A stretch of 64,000 nt of DNA from Bacteroidota bacterium. Lineage in GTDB: Bacteria > Bacteroidota > Bacteroidia > Flavobacteriales > Weeksellaceae. The position numbers and the translations under genes are program-made. Below the pieces are notes generated by a model. The model was not told where the DNA came from. It saw only the letters and a list, made by a program, of their open reading frames with translations, and made no database searches. The DNA lies in contig JAFAGO010000029.1 of NCBI GenBank assembly GCA_023422635.1, positions 1 through 64,000 of the forward strand. Reading direction: 5' to 3'. Positions 27,641 through 35,792 of this stretch are shown here, piece by piece (position 1 is the stretch's first letter; every line of letters begins with the position of its first letter).

Positions 27641-28923
27641 TGTTGTAAAGATTTTAATCGAACAGAAACTGCATTTTTGTGCGCGAACAAACCTTCCGCT
27701 TCAGCCATAATTTCGATGGTTTTTCCCAAATTTTGAATTCCCGTTTTGGTCAGTTTTTGAAAGGTCACTTTTCGCACAAATGAATCTAAAGAAACACCGC
27801 TGTAATTTCTAGCAAAACCGTTTGTTGGTAACGTGTGATTGGTACCACTTGCGTAATCTCCTGCACTTTCACAAGAATAATTTCCCAAGAAAACCGAACC
27901 TGCATTTTGTATTTTATTGGTCCAATTTTCAGCATTTTCGATAGCTAAAATTAAATGTTCCGGAGCATAAAAATTGCTTAATTCAAAAGCTTCATCAAGT
28001 GTTTCAAGCAAAATAAATCGACTATTTTCGATCGCTTTCGTTGCGAGTTGTTTTCTTGGAAGTTGCTCTAATTGATTTTCTAATTCGGTAAGTGTATCCT
28101 TAAAAATTCTTTCATCCGTCGCAATAAAAATCACTTGAGAATCCGCTCCGTGTTCCGCTTGAGAAAGCAAATCCGCAGCACAAAATTCTGGAACCGCTTG
28201 CCCATCAGCAATCACCAAAACTTCACTTGGACCAGCAGGCATATCAATCGCAACGCCCAATTCCGTAGAAAATTCTTTTGCAGCCGTTACATATTGATTT
28301 CCTGGTCCATAAATTTTATAGACTTTCGGAATGGTCTCTGTTCCTAAACTCATGGCGGCAATCGCTTGTGAACCTCCAATTTTGAAGATTTCTGTAATTC
28401 CGCAAAGATTCGCAGCGTACAAAATAGAAGTATTAATTTCTCCATTTTTATCAGCTGGCGAACACAAGATAATTTCTTTACAATCCGCAATTTTTGCAGG
28501 AATTGCGAGCATCAAAACCGTTGAAAATAAAGGCGCAGTTCCGCCAGGAATGTAGATCCCCACTTTTTCAATTCCACGGCTTTCTCGCCAACATTCTACT
28601 CCAGAAATGGTTTCTATCTTCTTGATTTCTTCTTTTTGAGAAAGGTGAAATTTTTCAATATTGCTTTTAGCTTGCTGAATTGCTGCTTTCAATTCTTCTG
28701 AAACTTCATTGATTGCTTTTTCAATTTCTTCAGGCGTAACTTTAAAATCATTCAATTCTACTCCATCAAATTTTGAGGTGTAATATTGTAACGCATTATC
28801 GCCTTCATTTTTAACTTTCGAAAAAACTTCGGTAATCGTTTCTCGAAGATTTTGCTTTTCCAAAACGGGACGTTGAATGATGGTGTTCCAATCGGATTTA
28901 TTGGGGTATTTATAGATGTTCAT
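27637..28923 (-). CDS. hisD: Histidinol dehydrogenase
   Basis: The 428-residue zinc enzyme oxidises histidinol to histidine in two NAD-dependent steps. Signatures include GIEKVGIYIPGGTAPLFSTV, KIYGPGNQYVTAAKEF, DMPAGPSEVLVIAD, DLLSQAEHGADSQVIF with the Gln and His zinc ligands, NYSCESAGDYASGTNHTLPT and SLDSFVRKVTFQ. The length is normal. It is separated from hisG by 454 bases of tandem repeats but lies in the same orientation. Confidence 0.97.
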   Translation of the reverse strand: MNIYKYPNKSDWNTIIQRPVLEKQNLRETITEVFSKVKNEGDNALQYYTSKFDGVELNDFKVTPEEIEKAINEVSEELKAAIQQAKSNIEKFHLSQKEEIKKIETISGVECWRESRGIEKVGIYIPGGTAPLFSTVLMLAIPAKIADCKEIILCSPADKNGEINTSILYAANLCGITEIFKIGGSQAIAAMSLGTETIPKVYKIYGPGNQYVTAAKEFSTELGVAIDMPAGPSEVLVIADGQAVPEFCAADLLSQAEHGADSQVIFIATDERIFKDTLTELENQLEQLPRKQLATKAIENSRFILLETLDEAFELSNFYAPEHLILAIENAENWTNKIQNAGSVFLGNYSCESAGDYASGTNHTLPTNGFARNYSGVSLDSFVRKVTFQKLTKTGIQNLGKTIEIMAEAEGLFAHKNAVSVRLKSLQQ

Positions 28924-28978
28924 TTTTTATAGTTGGCGGTTATCGGTTAATGGTTATCTGTAATTTTTGATAAAAAAT

Positions 28979-29341
28979 CCTTCGAGAGCCTCAGGATGAC
29001 AAGCGTTGCTATTCATCTTTATTCTTTTTTTTCCTGTTTCCTCTTTTTTCTAAATTCTAATGTCTGTGTTCTTGATTCCTAGTTAAAATCCTTCGAGAAC
29101 TTCAGGATCATAATAGATTACATAATCCTCTTAGTTTTCAGTAAGCATCCTTCGAGAGCCTCAGGATGACAAACGTTGGTATTCATCTTAATTCTTTTTA
29201 TTCCTGTTTCCTCTTTTTTCTAAATTCTAATGTCTGAGTTCTTGATTCTTAGTAAAAATCCTTCGAGAATTTCAGGATCATAATATATTACATAATTCTC
29301 TTAGTTTTCAGTAAGCATCCTTCGAGAACCTCAGGATGACA
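28979..29341. repeat. 170-bp tandem direct repeat (2.1 copies) in the hisG-hisD gap
   Basis: Unit 1 is 28979-29148, unit 2 is 29149-29318 and a 23-base partial unit follows at 29319-29341. Each unit begins CCTTCGAGAGCCTCAGGATG followed by ACA, passes a TCTAAATTCTAATGTCTG segment, contains a degraded copy of the same motif near its middle (29090 and 29260) and ends TTTTCAGTAAGCAT. The units differ at only about ten to fifteen positions. They fill most of the 454-base gap. No gene or promoter box was seen in it. Confidence 0.9.
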
Positions 29342-29377
29342 AAAAATGTTTTGATTCTTGGCTCTTGGCACTTGATT

Positions 29378-30235
29378 CTATATCACCATTTTATCAATCG
29401 GAATCACCAATATATCTTGTGCTCCGGCTTGTTTTAGTTCGTCAATTACTTCCCAAAAACGAGTATCATCGATCACGGAGTGAATACTACTCCAACCCTC
29501 TTCTGCTAACGGCAAAACGGTTGGACTTTTGAGAACGGGAAGGATTTCGGTAACTTCTTCAATCTTCTCATTCGGAACATTCATCAAAATATATTTGCTT
29601 TTTTTCGCTTTTAAAACGGCTCGAATTCTAAAAAGTAATTTTTCCAAAATCACCTTTTTTTCATCGGATAAATTTTGATTGCTCGCTAAAACCGCTTCGG
29701 ACTTTAAGATGGTTTTTGTTTCACGAAGTCCATTTTTAAAAAGTGTACTTCCAGAACTTACAATGTCGCAAATTCCTGCGGCCAAACCAATATTTGGAGC
29801 AATTTCAACAGAACCAGAAATCTTGTGAATATCCGCTTGAATATTATTTTTCTCTAAAAATTTAGATAGCGTATTCGGATAGGAAGTTGCAATTTTTTTC
29901 CCTTGAAAAAATGATAATTCATCAGTTTCAACTTCTTTTGGAACCGCCAAAGAAACACGGCATTTTGAAAAACCAAGAGATTCTACAATGTCAATTTTCT
30001 TCTCGGTTTCTACCAAAAGATTGGAGCCAATAATCGCAATATCCACCACTCCATCTTCCAAATATTGAGGAATATCGGAGTTTCTAAGGTAGAAAATCTC
30101 TAACGGAAAATTATCTACAGCTGCTTTCAGTTGGTCTTTTCCATCGTTGTAGGAAATGCCGCAATCTTTTAATAATTTAAGGGAATCCTCGAGCAATCTC
30201 CCGCTTTTTTGAATGGCAATTTTCAGTGTACTCAT
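29378..30235 (-). CDS. hisG: ATP phosphoribosyltransferase (long form)
   Basis: This 285-residue enzyme catalyses the first committed step of histidine synthesis, joining ATP and PRPP. Motifs are LKIAIQKSGRLLEDSL, LRNSDIPQYLEDGVVDIAIIG, KIATSYPNTLSKFLE and GSVEIAPNIGLAAGICDIVSSG, the PRPP loop. The C-terminal 75 residues are the ACT-like regulatory domain of the long form (YILMNVPNEKIEEV and GWSSIHSVIDDTRFWE). It therefore should be feedback-inhibited by histidine without a HisZ partner. It is the first structural gene after the attenuator leader. Confidence 0.97.
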   Translation of the reverse strand: MSTLKIAIQKSGRLLEDSLKLLKDCGISYNDGKDQLKAAVDNFPLEIFYLRNSDIPQYLEDGVVDIAIIGSNLLVETEKKIDIVESLGFSKCRVSLAVPKEVETDELSFFQGKKIATSYPNTLSKFLEKNNIQADIHKISGSVEIAPNIGLAAGICDIVSSGSTLFKNGLRETKTILKSEAVLASNQNLSDEKKVILEKLLFRIRAVLKAKKSKYILMNVPNEKIEEVTEILPVLKSPTVLPLAEEGWSSIHSVIDDTRFWEVIDELKQAGAQDILVIPIDKMVI

Positions 30236-30281
30236 TTTTATTTTTTAAATGATGCCTGAGTTCTTGCTTGTAGAAATTCTT

Positions 30282-30317
30282 TGGAAAAAGAAAACCGTCT
30301 GAAGAACTCAGACGGTT
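30282..30317 (-). terminator. his attenuator terminator
   Basis: On the minus strand AACCGTCTGA (30317-30308) pairs perfectly with TCAGACGGTT (30302-30293) around a five-base loop. TTTTCTTTTT follows. It lies 46 bases after the leader-peptide stop and about 50 bases before the hisG ATG. Confidence 0.85.
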
Positions 30318-30362
30318 GTTATACTTTTATGATTTAATTCAATACAAATTCATTCCGTCTGG
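30308..30362 (-). promoter_or_regulatory. his antiterminator: alternative pairing in the leader
   Basis: CCAGACGG at 30362-30355 (minus strand) starts one base after the leader stop codon. Its last seven bases are complementary to CCGTCTG, the 5' arm of the terminator (30315-30309). Pairing of the two would prevent the terminator stem. A ribosome at the leader stop would cover the upstream copy, while one stalled at the His codons would leave it free. Confidence 0.75.
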
Positions 30363-30404
30363 TTAGATAGAATGATGATGATGGATAAGAATTAAATTTT
30401 TCAT
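30363..30404 (-). CDS. hisL: his operon leader peptide with four consecutive histidines
   Basis: The 14-codon frame reads MKNLILIHHHHSI and stop. The His codons are CAT repeated four times. The start lies 10 to 11 bases after the expected transcription start. The antiterminator arm begins right after the stop and an intrinsic terminator follows, so the layout is that of the enterobacterial his leader. In that system scarcity of charged tRNA-His stalls the ribosome on the His codons and allows read-through into hisG. Assignment rests on sequence pattern only. No Shine-Dalgarno is visible, as usual in this phylum. Confidence 0.85.
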   Translation of the reverse strand: MKNLILIHHHHSI

Positions 30405-30420
30405 TTCGTTTTGATTGGTA

Positions 30421-30428
30421 CAAATGTA
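30421..30428 (-). promoter_or_regulatory. Predicted his operon promoter, -7 box
   Basis: TACATTTG on the minus strand matches TAnnTTTG. Transcription would start near 30414, just before the leader peptide. Confidence 0.6.
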
Positions 30429-30560
30429 GAGATTAATTCTGTATATGCAACTTTTTTTAGGGAAATTATTTTTATTCTTTTTGATGAAAAAAGAACGAAA
30501 AAAAACTTGGATTCATTTGATAAAAAATAAATACTAGGTCGTTTTCGAAACTTTGTGAAT

Positions 30561-31646
30561 CTATTGAAGATAGACTTTCATTAGATCTGAAGCGATTTTG
30601 TCATCATTGAATTTTTGAACAAATTCAAATCCTTTTTCTGCACGACGATTTCTTTCGGATTCATTGTTCCAGAGAAAAAGAATTTTTGCACGAATATCAC
30701 CAATATTGTCAGGATCAATGTAGCAAGAATCGGGACCTCCAGCTTCTGGAAGACAACTCAGATTACTTGTAATAACGGGCGTTTTGGAATATAATGCTTC
30801 AATAACTGGGATTCCAAAACCTTCGAATAAACTCGGATAAATAAATACATCTGCCAAACGATAAATCGCGGCCAATTCCGTCATAGAAACATTTTCAAGA
30901 TGTTTTACTTCAACTTTATTTTTCGTGAATTCTTTTTCAATCTTCTTCCAATAATCAGTTTTTTTACCAACTACGACTAATGGAATATTGGTTTCTTTTA
31001 ATGCTTTAACAACTGAAAGAAGGTTTTTTCGTTCTTCAATAGTTCCGACATTTAATAAAAAACGGTCAGGAAGATTGAATTTTTCTTTTATCTCGTTTAA
31101 GAAAGTTTCTGAAAAATCTTGTTTAAAACTTTCGTGGCAACCTTGATATACCACGTCAATTTTTGATTCTGGGACTTTTAAAAACTGAATAATATCCTGC
31201 TTCGTTTGCTCTGAAATCGCAATAATTTTATCCGCAGTATTAGCTGCCTTTTTAAATTTCCAGAAATGAATTTTTCGATCAAAAAAAGAATAATATTTCG
31301 GAAAGCGAACAAAGATTAAATCGTGAATGGTAACGATTTTTTTAATTGGTTTTTTGTTCCATTTTAAAGGCAATTCACCAGAAAGTCCGTGGAAAATTTC
31401 TGCATGTAAATTCTGCGCTTCAATTCCCATTTTGAGTTGTCGTGAGAAACTTCCTTTTGGCGTTTGATGAAACTGAACATTGGGATTTTGAAGAATTTCT
31501 CTTCCCTTTTCAGACTTCCTGTTATTCAATAAAACATATTGATAATCAGGATAATATTTCGATACAATACGAATCAGGTCCCGGGAATAATTTCCAAGAC
31601 CTGAATTATTATTAAAAAACCTTTTGGCATCATAAGCAATTTTCAT
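30561..31646 (-). CDS. Glycosyltransferase, GT4-like
   Basis: The protein has 361 residues and a GT-B fold. The N-terminal domain begins MKIAYDAKRFFNNNSGLGNYSRDLI, the loop that binds the acceptor and sugar nucleotide. The C-terminal domain has FLLNVGTIEERKNLLSVVKAL and the GT4 signature ADVFIYPSLFEGFGIPVIEAL, whose Glu residues contact the donor. It would transfer a hexose from a nucleotide sugar, probably in polysaccharide or glycolipid synthesis. It follows the GT32-like gene by two bases and is the last gene of the nlpC-dapD-GT-GT group. Confidence 0.9.
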   Translation of the reverse strand: MKIAYDAKRFFNNNSGLGNYSRDLIRIVSKYYPDYQYVLLNNRKSEKGREILQNPNVQFHQTPKGSFSRQLKMGIEAQNLHAEIFHGLSGELPLKWNKKPIKKIVTIHDLIFVRFPKYYSFFDRKIHFWKFKKAANTADKIIAISEQTKQDIIQFLKVPESKIDVVYQGCHESFKQDFSETFLNEIKEKFNLPDRFLLNVGTIEERKNLLSVVKALKETNIPLVVVGKKTDYWKKIEKEFTKNKVEVKHLENVSMTELAAIYRLADVFIYPSLFEGFGIPVIEALYSKTPVITSNLSCLPEAGGPDSCYIDPDNIGDIRAKILFLWNNESERNRRAEKGFEFVQKFNDDKIASDLMKVYLQ

Positions 31647-31648
31647 TG

Positions 31649-32314
31649 TTAATCGAGCGGTTTAATGATATCCGTAACCAATTGCTTTTTCTTCCAATGA
31701 TCCGATTTTTTTGAATATAAAAAGAATTTACCGAGTTTATATTTAAATTTCAAATATCCTCTATATTCAATTCCATTAAAAATACGATGTGGAATATTAG
31801 GATTTTCCTCTAAACATAATTTAATCGCCTTAGAAAAAACGGTTGGTCCCGTGGTTGAATGTACATCATGTGGAAACCTGTGCTGCTCAATATTATCAAG
31901 CATAAGCTCCAATGTTTTTTCTAAAAAAGGATGACCGGCATCGAAAATTAGCGCCCATTGAACGAAGAACATTGGATGACGCTCATAACTTAATAATGCG
32001 ACATCATCTTGCTGAATTAATTTCTTCAAAGGTTTCGTCATCCCGCTATCAACATCCAAATACACTCCACCTTTCTTATACAAAATAGCATACCGAAAGA
32101 AATCTGCTTTTGCCGCCCCGATTGTTAATCGATTATAAGCATCTAGATATCTTTGAGGATATTCATTCTTTAGAAATTCTACAATATCCGCGTCATCATA
32201 CAGAAAGTACTGATAATCTGGATTTTTCCTTCTAAAATTATTGATATGAAGACGAGTTAACCAAGGTAATTTTTTGGTTTTGAACGTTTGGAAAATATGC
32301 TTAGGGATTGCCAT
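31649..32314 (-). CDS. GT32-like glycosyltransferase (DXD sugar-binding family)
   Basis: The protein has 221 residues. It starts IPKHIFQTFKTKKLPWL, typical of the OCH1/capsular-polysaccharide Gly_transf_sug family. ANKADFFRYAILYKKGGVYL-like sequence (here AAKADFFRY) leads to the metal-binding DVDSGM, the DXD motif. It probably adds a sugar in the cytoplasm to a growing surface glycan, together with the overlapping-function GT4 enzyme downstream. It lies ten bases after dapD and two bases before the GT4 gene. Confidence 0.87.
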   Translation of the reverse strand: MAIPKHIFQTFKTKKLPWLTRLHINNFRRKNPDYQYFLYDDADIVEFLKNEYPQRYLDAYNRLTIGAAKADFFRYAILYKKGGVYLDVDSGMTKPLKKLIQQDDVALLSYERHPMFFVQWALIFDAGHPFLEKTLELMLDNIEQHRFPHDVHSTTGPTVFSKAIKLCLEENPNIPHRIFNGIEYRGYLKFKYKLGKFFLYSKKSDHWKKKQLVTDIIKPLD

Positions 32315-32324
32315 AGTCCTAATT

Positions 32325-33137
32325 TTAAACGGCTACATTGTTTTCTCTTAAAGCGTCGTTCAAAGAGGTTTTTTTATCGGTAGATTCTTTACGTTTTCCA
32401 ATAATTAGCGCGCAAGGAACTTGATATTCACCTGCTGGGAATTTCTTGGTATAACTTCCAGGAATAACTACGGAACGTGCAGGAACTCTGCCTTTAATTT
32501 CCACTGGAGAATCGCCGGTAACATCAATAATTTTGGTTGAACCTGTAAGTACAACATTGGCTCCAAGTACGGCTTCTTTTTCAACATGTACTCCTTCTAC
32601 AACGATACATCTTGATCCCACAAAAACATTATCTTCAATGATTACTGGTGCTGCTTGAAGTGGTTCTAAAACCCCACCAATACCTACACCTCCACTTAAG
32701 TGAACATCTTTACCAATCTGCGCGCAGCTTCCTACAGTTGCCCACGTGTCGACCATTGTTCCAGAATCTACATGTGCACCAATATTCACATAAGAAGGCA
32801 TCATAATAACGCCAGGAGCAACGTAACTTCCGTGTCTTGCGATTGCATGAGGTACGACGCGAACCCCTTTTTCTGCATAGCCTTTTTTCAATGGAATTTT
32901 ATCATGGAACTCGAATGGACCAACTTCAATGGTCTCCATTTTTTGAATCGGAAAGTAGAGTACGACTGCCTTTTTAATCCATTCATTTACCTTCCATCCG
33001 TTATCGGTTGGTTCAGCAACACGATATTCGCCAAAGTCGAGCAAATCTACTACTGAGCGGATGGCATTTTGATATTCTTCTTCTTTAATGAGATCTCTGT
33101 TCTCCCAAGCTGCTTCAATTTTTTGTTGTAAAGTCAT
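32325..33137 (-). CDS. dapD: 2,3,4,5-tetrahydropyridine-2,6-dicarboxylate N-succinyltransferase
   Basis: The 270-residue enzyme transfers a succinyl group from succinyl-CoA to tetrahydrodipicolinate in the lysine and meso-diaminopimelate pathway. The N-terminal helical domain (1-100) is followed by hexapeptide repeats of a left-handed beta helix. The repeats include GVRVVPHAIARHGSYVAPGV, MMPSYVNIGAHVDSGTMVDT and SGGVGIGGVLEPLQAAPVI, and VPARSVVIPGSYTK follows. This is the standard DapD pattern and length. It lies 14 bases after the NlpC/P60 gene; both relate to peptidoglycan. Confidence 0.96.
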   Translation of the reverse strand: MTLQQKIEAAWENRDLIKEEEYQNAIRSVVDLLDFGEYRVAEPTDNGWKVNEWIKKAVVLYFPIQKMETIEVGPFEFHDKIPLKKGYAEKGVRVVPHAIARHGSYVAPGVIMMPSYVNIGAHVDSGTMVDTWATVGSCAQIGKDVHLSGGVGIGGVLEPLQAAPVIIEDNVFVGSRCIVVEGVHVEKEAVLGANVVLTGSTKIIDVTGDSPVEIKGRVPARSVVIPGSYTKKFPAGEYQVPCALIIGKRKESTDKKTSLNDALRENNVAV

Positions 33138-33151
33138 TTCTATTCTTACTA

Positions 33152-33742
33152 TTATAAAATTCTTTGTGCGTGCAAGTATGCTTTATTCCAGTATTTTTCA
33201 TTGAGTGACGAAATGATCACTCCTTTAGAAGTTGAAGCGTGAATAAATTTTATTTCGCCATCATCGCCAACATCGTGAACAATGCCAACATGCGAAACCC
33301 TACTTCCGCCTGCGGTAGCGAAGAAAACCAAATCTCCTGGACGAATTTTACTCACATTCACTTTCTCGCCAATCATCGCTTGATCTACAGATCTGCGAGG
33401 TAAACGATAGGCATTTTCTTCAAAGACTTTAACTGTAAAACCAGAACAATCAAAGCCAGAAGACGTATTACCTCCATATTTATACGGAACTCCTAAATAA
33501 CGTTCAGCGTCATTTAAAATCCGTTTCACCGAACTGCTAATTTTCCCAGAATAATCAGAATCAAGATCCCGAAGTACCACAGGTTTTGCTACTGATTTCG
33601 AAGGAGTATGTTTTCGCGCATTTGAAACAGGTTTTGAAGTTCCACAAGAAACCACGATTAACGCTGTTCCCACACTGTAAATAAACGCCTTTGCTGCACT
33701 ATTTTTTTGCGATTTCAAAAGTACTAAAATTTGATTGATCAT
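33152..33742 (-). CDS. NlpC/P60 (C40) cell-wall peptidase lipoprotein
   Basis: The protein has 196 residues from the chosen ATG. It has a hydrophobic segment ending in lipobox VVSC, then a Ser/Lys-rich linker and the NlpC/P60 domain. The catalytic Cys is in SSGFDCSGFTVKVF, the His in SRVSHVGIV and the third residue in FIHAST. Such enzymes cut D-Glu-mDAP linkages in peptidoglycan. The frame is open to 33784, but a TAnnTTTG box at 33782-33789 overlaps that start. ATG at 33742 or 33748 is therefore more likely. It is the first gene of the group that includes dapD. Confidence 0.9.
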   Translation of the reverse strand: MINQILVLLKSQKNSAAKAFIYSVGTALIVVSCGTSKPVSNARKHTPSKSVAKPVVLRDLDSDYSGKISSSVKRILNDAERYLGVPYKYGGNTSSGFDCSGFTVKVFEENAYRLPRRSVDQAMIGEKVNVSKIRPGDLVFFATAGGSRVSHVGIVHDVGDDGEIKFIHASTSKGVIISSLNEKYWNKAYLHAQRIL

Positions 33743-33781
33743 TACCATAAGCTTCCGAGATAAACGTAAAAAATACCCAAA

Positions 33782-33789
33782 CAAATATA
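33782..33789 (-). promoter_or_regulatory. Predicted promoter -7 box for the nlpC-dapD group
   Basis: TATATTTG on the minus strand matches TAnnTTTG. It overlaps the longest open frame of the downstream gene and so helps choose the start. Confidence 0.5.
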
Positions 33790-33871
33790 CTAAATTTATT
33801 TATACTACAAATACGCTGTAACTATATTTTAACTATACTACAATTAATTTCCACAGATTGAAAGAAAATTG

Positions 33872-33879
33872 TACATTTG
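33872..33879 (+). promoter_or_regulatory. Predicted promoter -7 box for the orphan gene at 33898
   Basis: TACATTTG matches TAnnTTTG and lies 18 bases before the ATG at 33898. Confidence 0.5.
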
Positions 33880-33897
33880 AAACTTGAAATCCTCTTT

Positions 33898-34551
33898 ATG
33901 GCGAAATACAAAAGTCTTGTCGAAATCCAAGGGAGCATCGGAGATTTGGTGTTCTACAATTTAAATGGTGTACCTGTGGTACGCAGGAAAAGTGGTTTCA
34001 GTAAAGAAGGTTTTGAAAATAATCCGAACTATAAAAAAGTTAAAGAAAACAGTCAAGAGTTTGGCCATTGCTCCAAATCCGGGAAATTGATTCGGGAAAC
34101 GCTTAAACCCTATATTGGTGATTGTGAAGACAAATATCTCTACCAAAAATTTGCAAAAGTGATGACGCAGATTAAAGATTTAGATACCAAATCCATCAAG
34201 GGAAAAAGAAGAATTGAAAATGGAATACAAGATCCAAATGCAATGAAAATTCTAACAGAATTTCAATTTGGGAAATTTGAGGTAGCCTCGCAATGCGTCA
34301 TTTCTGAGCAAGCGATGTTTACTAAATCGGTGATGCTTAAAAAGAAAATGAATATTTCTGAAATTCAACTTTTGAGCTTAAAACTCGATCTCAATAATCT
34401 AAAAGCCACTCTTCATTCTCAGGAATTTAAAGTGGGAAAGAGTTTACATTATGAGTTTGATTTTCAGTTTGATAACGAAAACTCCCTCCTACTCTACTTT
34501 TTAATTCTTAGAAAAAATGATGATATTATTGCTGCAGGATTTATTCAATAA
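33898..34551 (+). CDS. Uncharacterised protein of 217 residues
   Basis: I do not recognise this gene with confidence. It begins MAKYKSLVEIQGSIGDLVFY, then NGVPVVRRKSGFSKEGF and YKKVKENSQEFGHCSKSGK. The style (G-S-I-G-D, then VVR-K, then N-x-x-EF-x-x-x-S-x-x-G-K) recalls a weakly described Bacteroidetes family such as DUF6266, but that is only an impression. There is no signal peptide, no transmembrane helix and no catalytic motif. The C-terminal half is beta-rich and polar. The start is put at 33898, not 33877, because of the promoter box at 33872. It is monocistronic; a long hairpin follows 27 bases after the stop. Confidence 0.7.
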   Translation: MAKYKSLVEIQGSIGDLVFYNLNGVPVVRRKSGFSKEGFENNPNYKKVKENSQEFGHCSKSGKLIRETLKPYIGDCEDKYLYQKFAKVMTQIKDLDTKSIKGKRRIENGIQDPNAMKILTEFQFGKFEVASQCVISEQAMFTKSVMLKKKMNISEIQLLSLKLDLNNLKATLHSQEFKVGKSLHYEFDFQFDNENSLLLYFLILRKNDDIIAAGFIQ

Positions 34552-34577
34552 GAAAATACATTATACATATCAATACC

Positions 34578-34608
34578 AAATATGCTGCCTACAATGGGCA
34601 GCATATTT
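34578..34608. terminator. Perfect 12-bp hairpin after the orphan gene
   Basis: AAATATGCTGCC (34578-34589) pairs with GGCAGCATATTT (34597-34608) around a seven-base loop. It is probably a terminator, although the T-run beyond the stem is short. Confidence 0.65.
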
Positions 34609-34808
34609 ACGAATACGAACAAGCTAAACTTGAGTTTTCATGGGTTTAATTTCTGATATAAATATAAGTGTATCAATTGAATACAAAATGTTGCTTACAC
34701 GTTTTTTGCTTCGTTATTTCACCCTTTCACCAATGAAATCCAACACATATGGATTTAACTTGTTGATTGATAATATTTTATAAATTTTACTTCAACAATT
34801 CATTTATA

Positions 34809-35792
34809 TTACTCTATTTCTTTCGAAATTTTGTTTGCTAACCAGCTCACATAAAATAATTGAAAACTGTGGTACAACATAATTGGAAGAAGAAAAAGTA
34901 CTTTTTGATCTTCTGCAATTCCTAAAACAATCACAAATAAACTGCCGTGGACCAATGATTTTTTAGATCCACAAAAGGTAGTCGTAATACGATCTTCCCT
35001 ACTAAAATTCAATTTATTTGAAAGGAATTTTAGAACTTCATAAACGATAAAAAATAAAGCGACACAACTAACAGCAATAATCGCAAAATTGAGTACTGTT
35101 ACCGATGAAAATATATTCTGAGTAAACGCTTTCGAGAAACTTTCATAAACAATTAGCAAAATAATAAATCGGTCGAATTCTCCAATCCATTTACTGTATT
35201 TATGGATTAAATTTTTAAAAATAGGATTTAACAAAAGTCCTAAAACAATTGGTAAAAGTACCTTAAGTAAAAGTTGAATAATGATTTCGTTATTACTTTC
35301 ATTTGCAGCGTAATCTCCTTTCATAAAAAAGCTCATTAGCAATGGCGTAACCACAATACCGATTAATCCAGAAATAGAAGCATTGAAAATAGCCGAAGTT
35401 ATATTGCCTTTTGCAATAGAAACCATCACCACCGACGACGAAACGGTTGAAGGCAACGCCGCTAAAAAATAAATGGTAAGCCATGTAATGAAATACGGCG
35501 TGTCTTTTGCCAAAGGGTAAAAAAGCAAGACCAAGCCCGGAAACAAAACAAACGTTCCGAATTGTACTAAAAGGTGAAGTTTCCAGTTGGAAATATCACG
35601 AATAACTTCTTTGAGGTTCAATTTTAAACCATACAAAAGGAAAATGCCTGCAATTCCCCAATCGATAAATTGTTCAAGATTAAAAACTTCATTATAAATT
35701 TCGCGATACGGAATATACTTGCCCGCAACCACCATTACGACTAAAAGAAAGAGAAAAATATTCTGACTATTAACAATTTTTTTCAATACCAT
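34809..35792 (-). CDS. SBF-like (bile acid:sodium symporter-like) transporter
   Basis: This is a 327-residue inner-membrane protein with nine or ten predicted helices. Motifs GIAGIFLLYGLKLNLKEV in helix 2 and AALPSTVSSSVVMVSIAKGN in the crossing helices are typical of the SBF-like family related to YfeH and bile acid/sodium symporters. CGSKKSLVHGSLF lies in the later core. Substrates of this branch are poorly defined, so sodium-coupled organic anion transport is only a guess. It has its own promoter box and no partner gene. Confidence 0.85.
   Translation of the reverse strand: MVLKKIVNSQNIFLFLLVVMVVAGKYIPYREIYNEVFNLEQFIDWGIAGIFLLYGLKLNLKEVIRDISNWKLHLLVQFGTFVLFPGLVLLFYPLAKDTPYFITWLTIYFLAALPSTVSSSVVMVSIAKGNITSAIFNASISGLIGIVVTPLLMSFFMKGDYAANESNNEIIIQLLLKVLLPIVLGLLLNPIFKNLIHKYSKWIGEFDRFIILLIVYESFSKAFTQNIFSSVTVLNFAIIAVSCVALFFIVYEVLKFLSNKLNFSREDRITTTFCGSKKSLVHGSLFVIVLGIAEDQKVLFLLPIMLYHSFQLFYVSWLANKISKEIE

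Noticed and set aside
28979..29341. CRISPR-like array
   Set aside because: The repeated units are long tandem duplications, not short repeats with unique spacers, and no cas genes are near.
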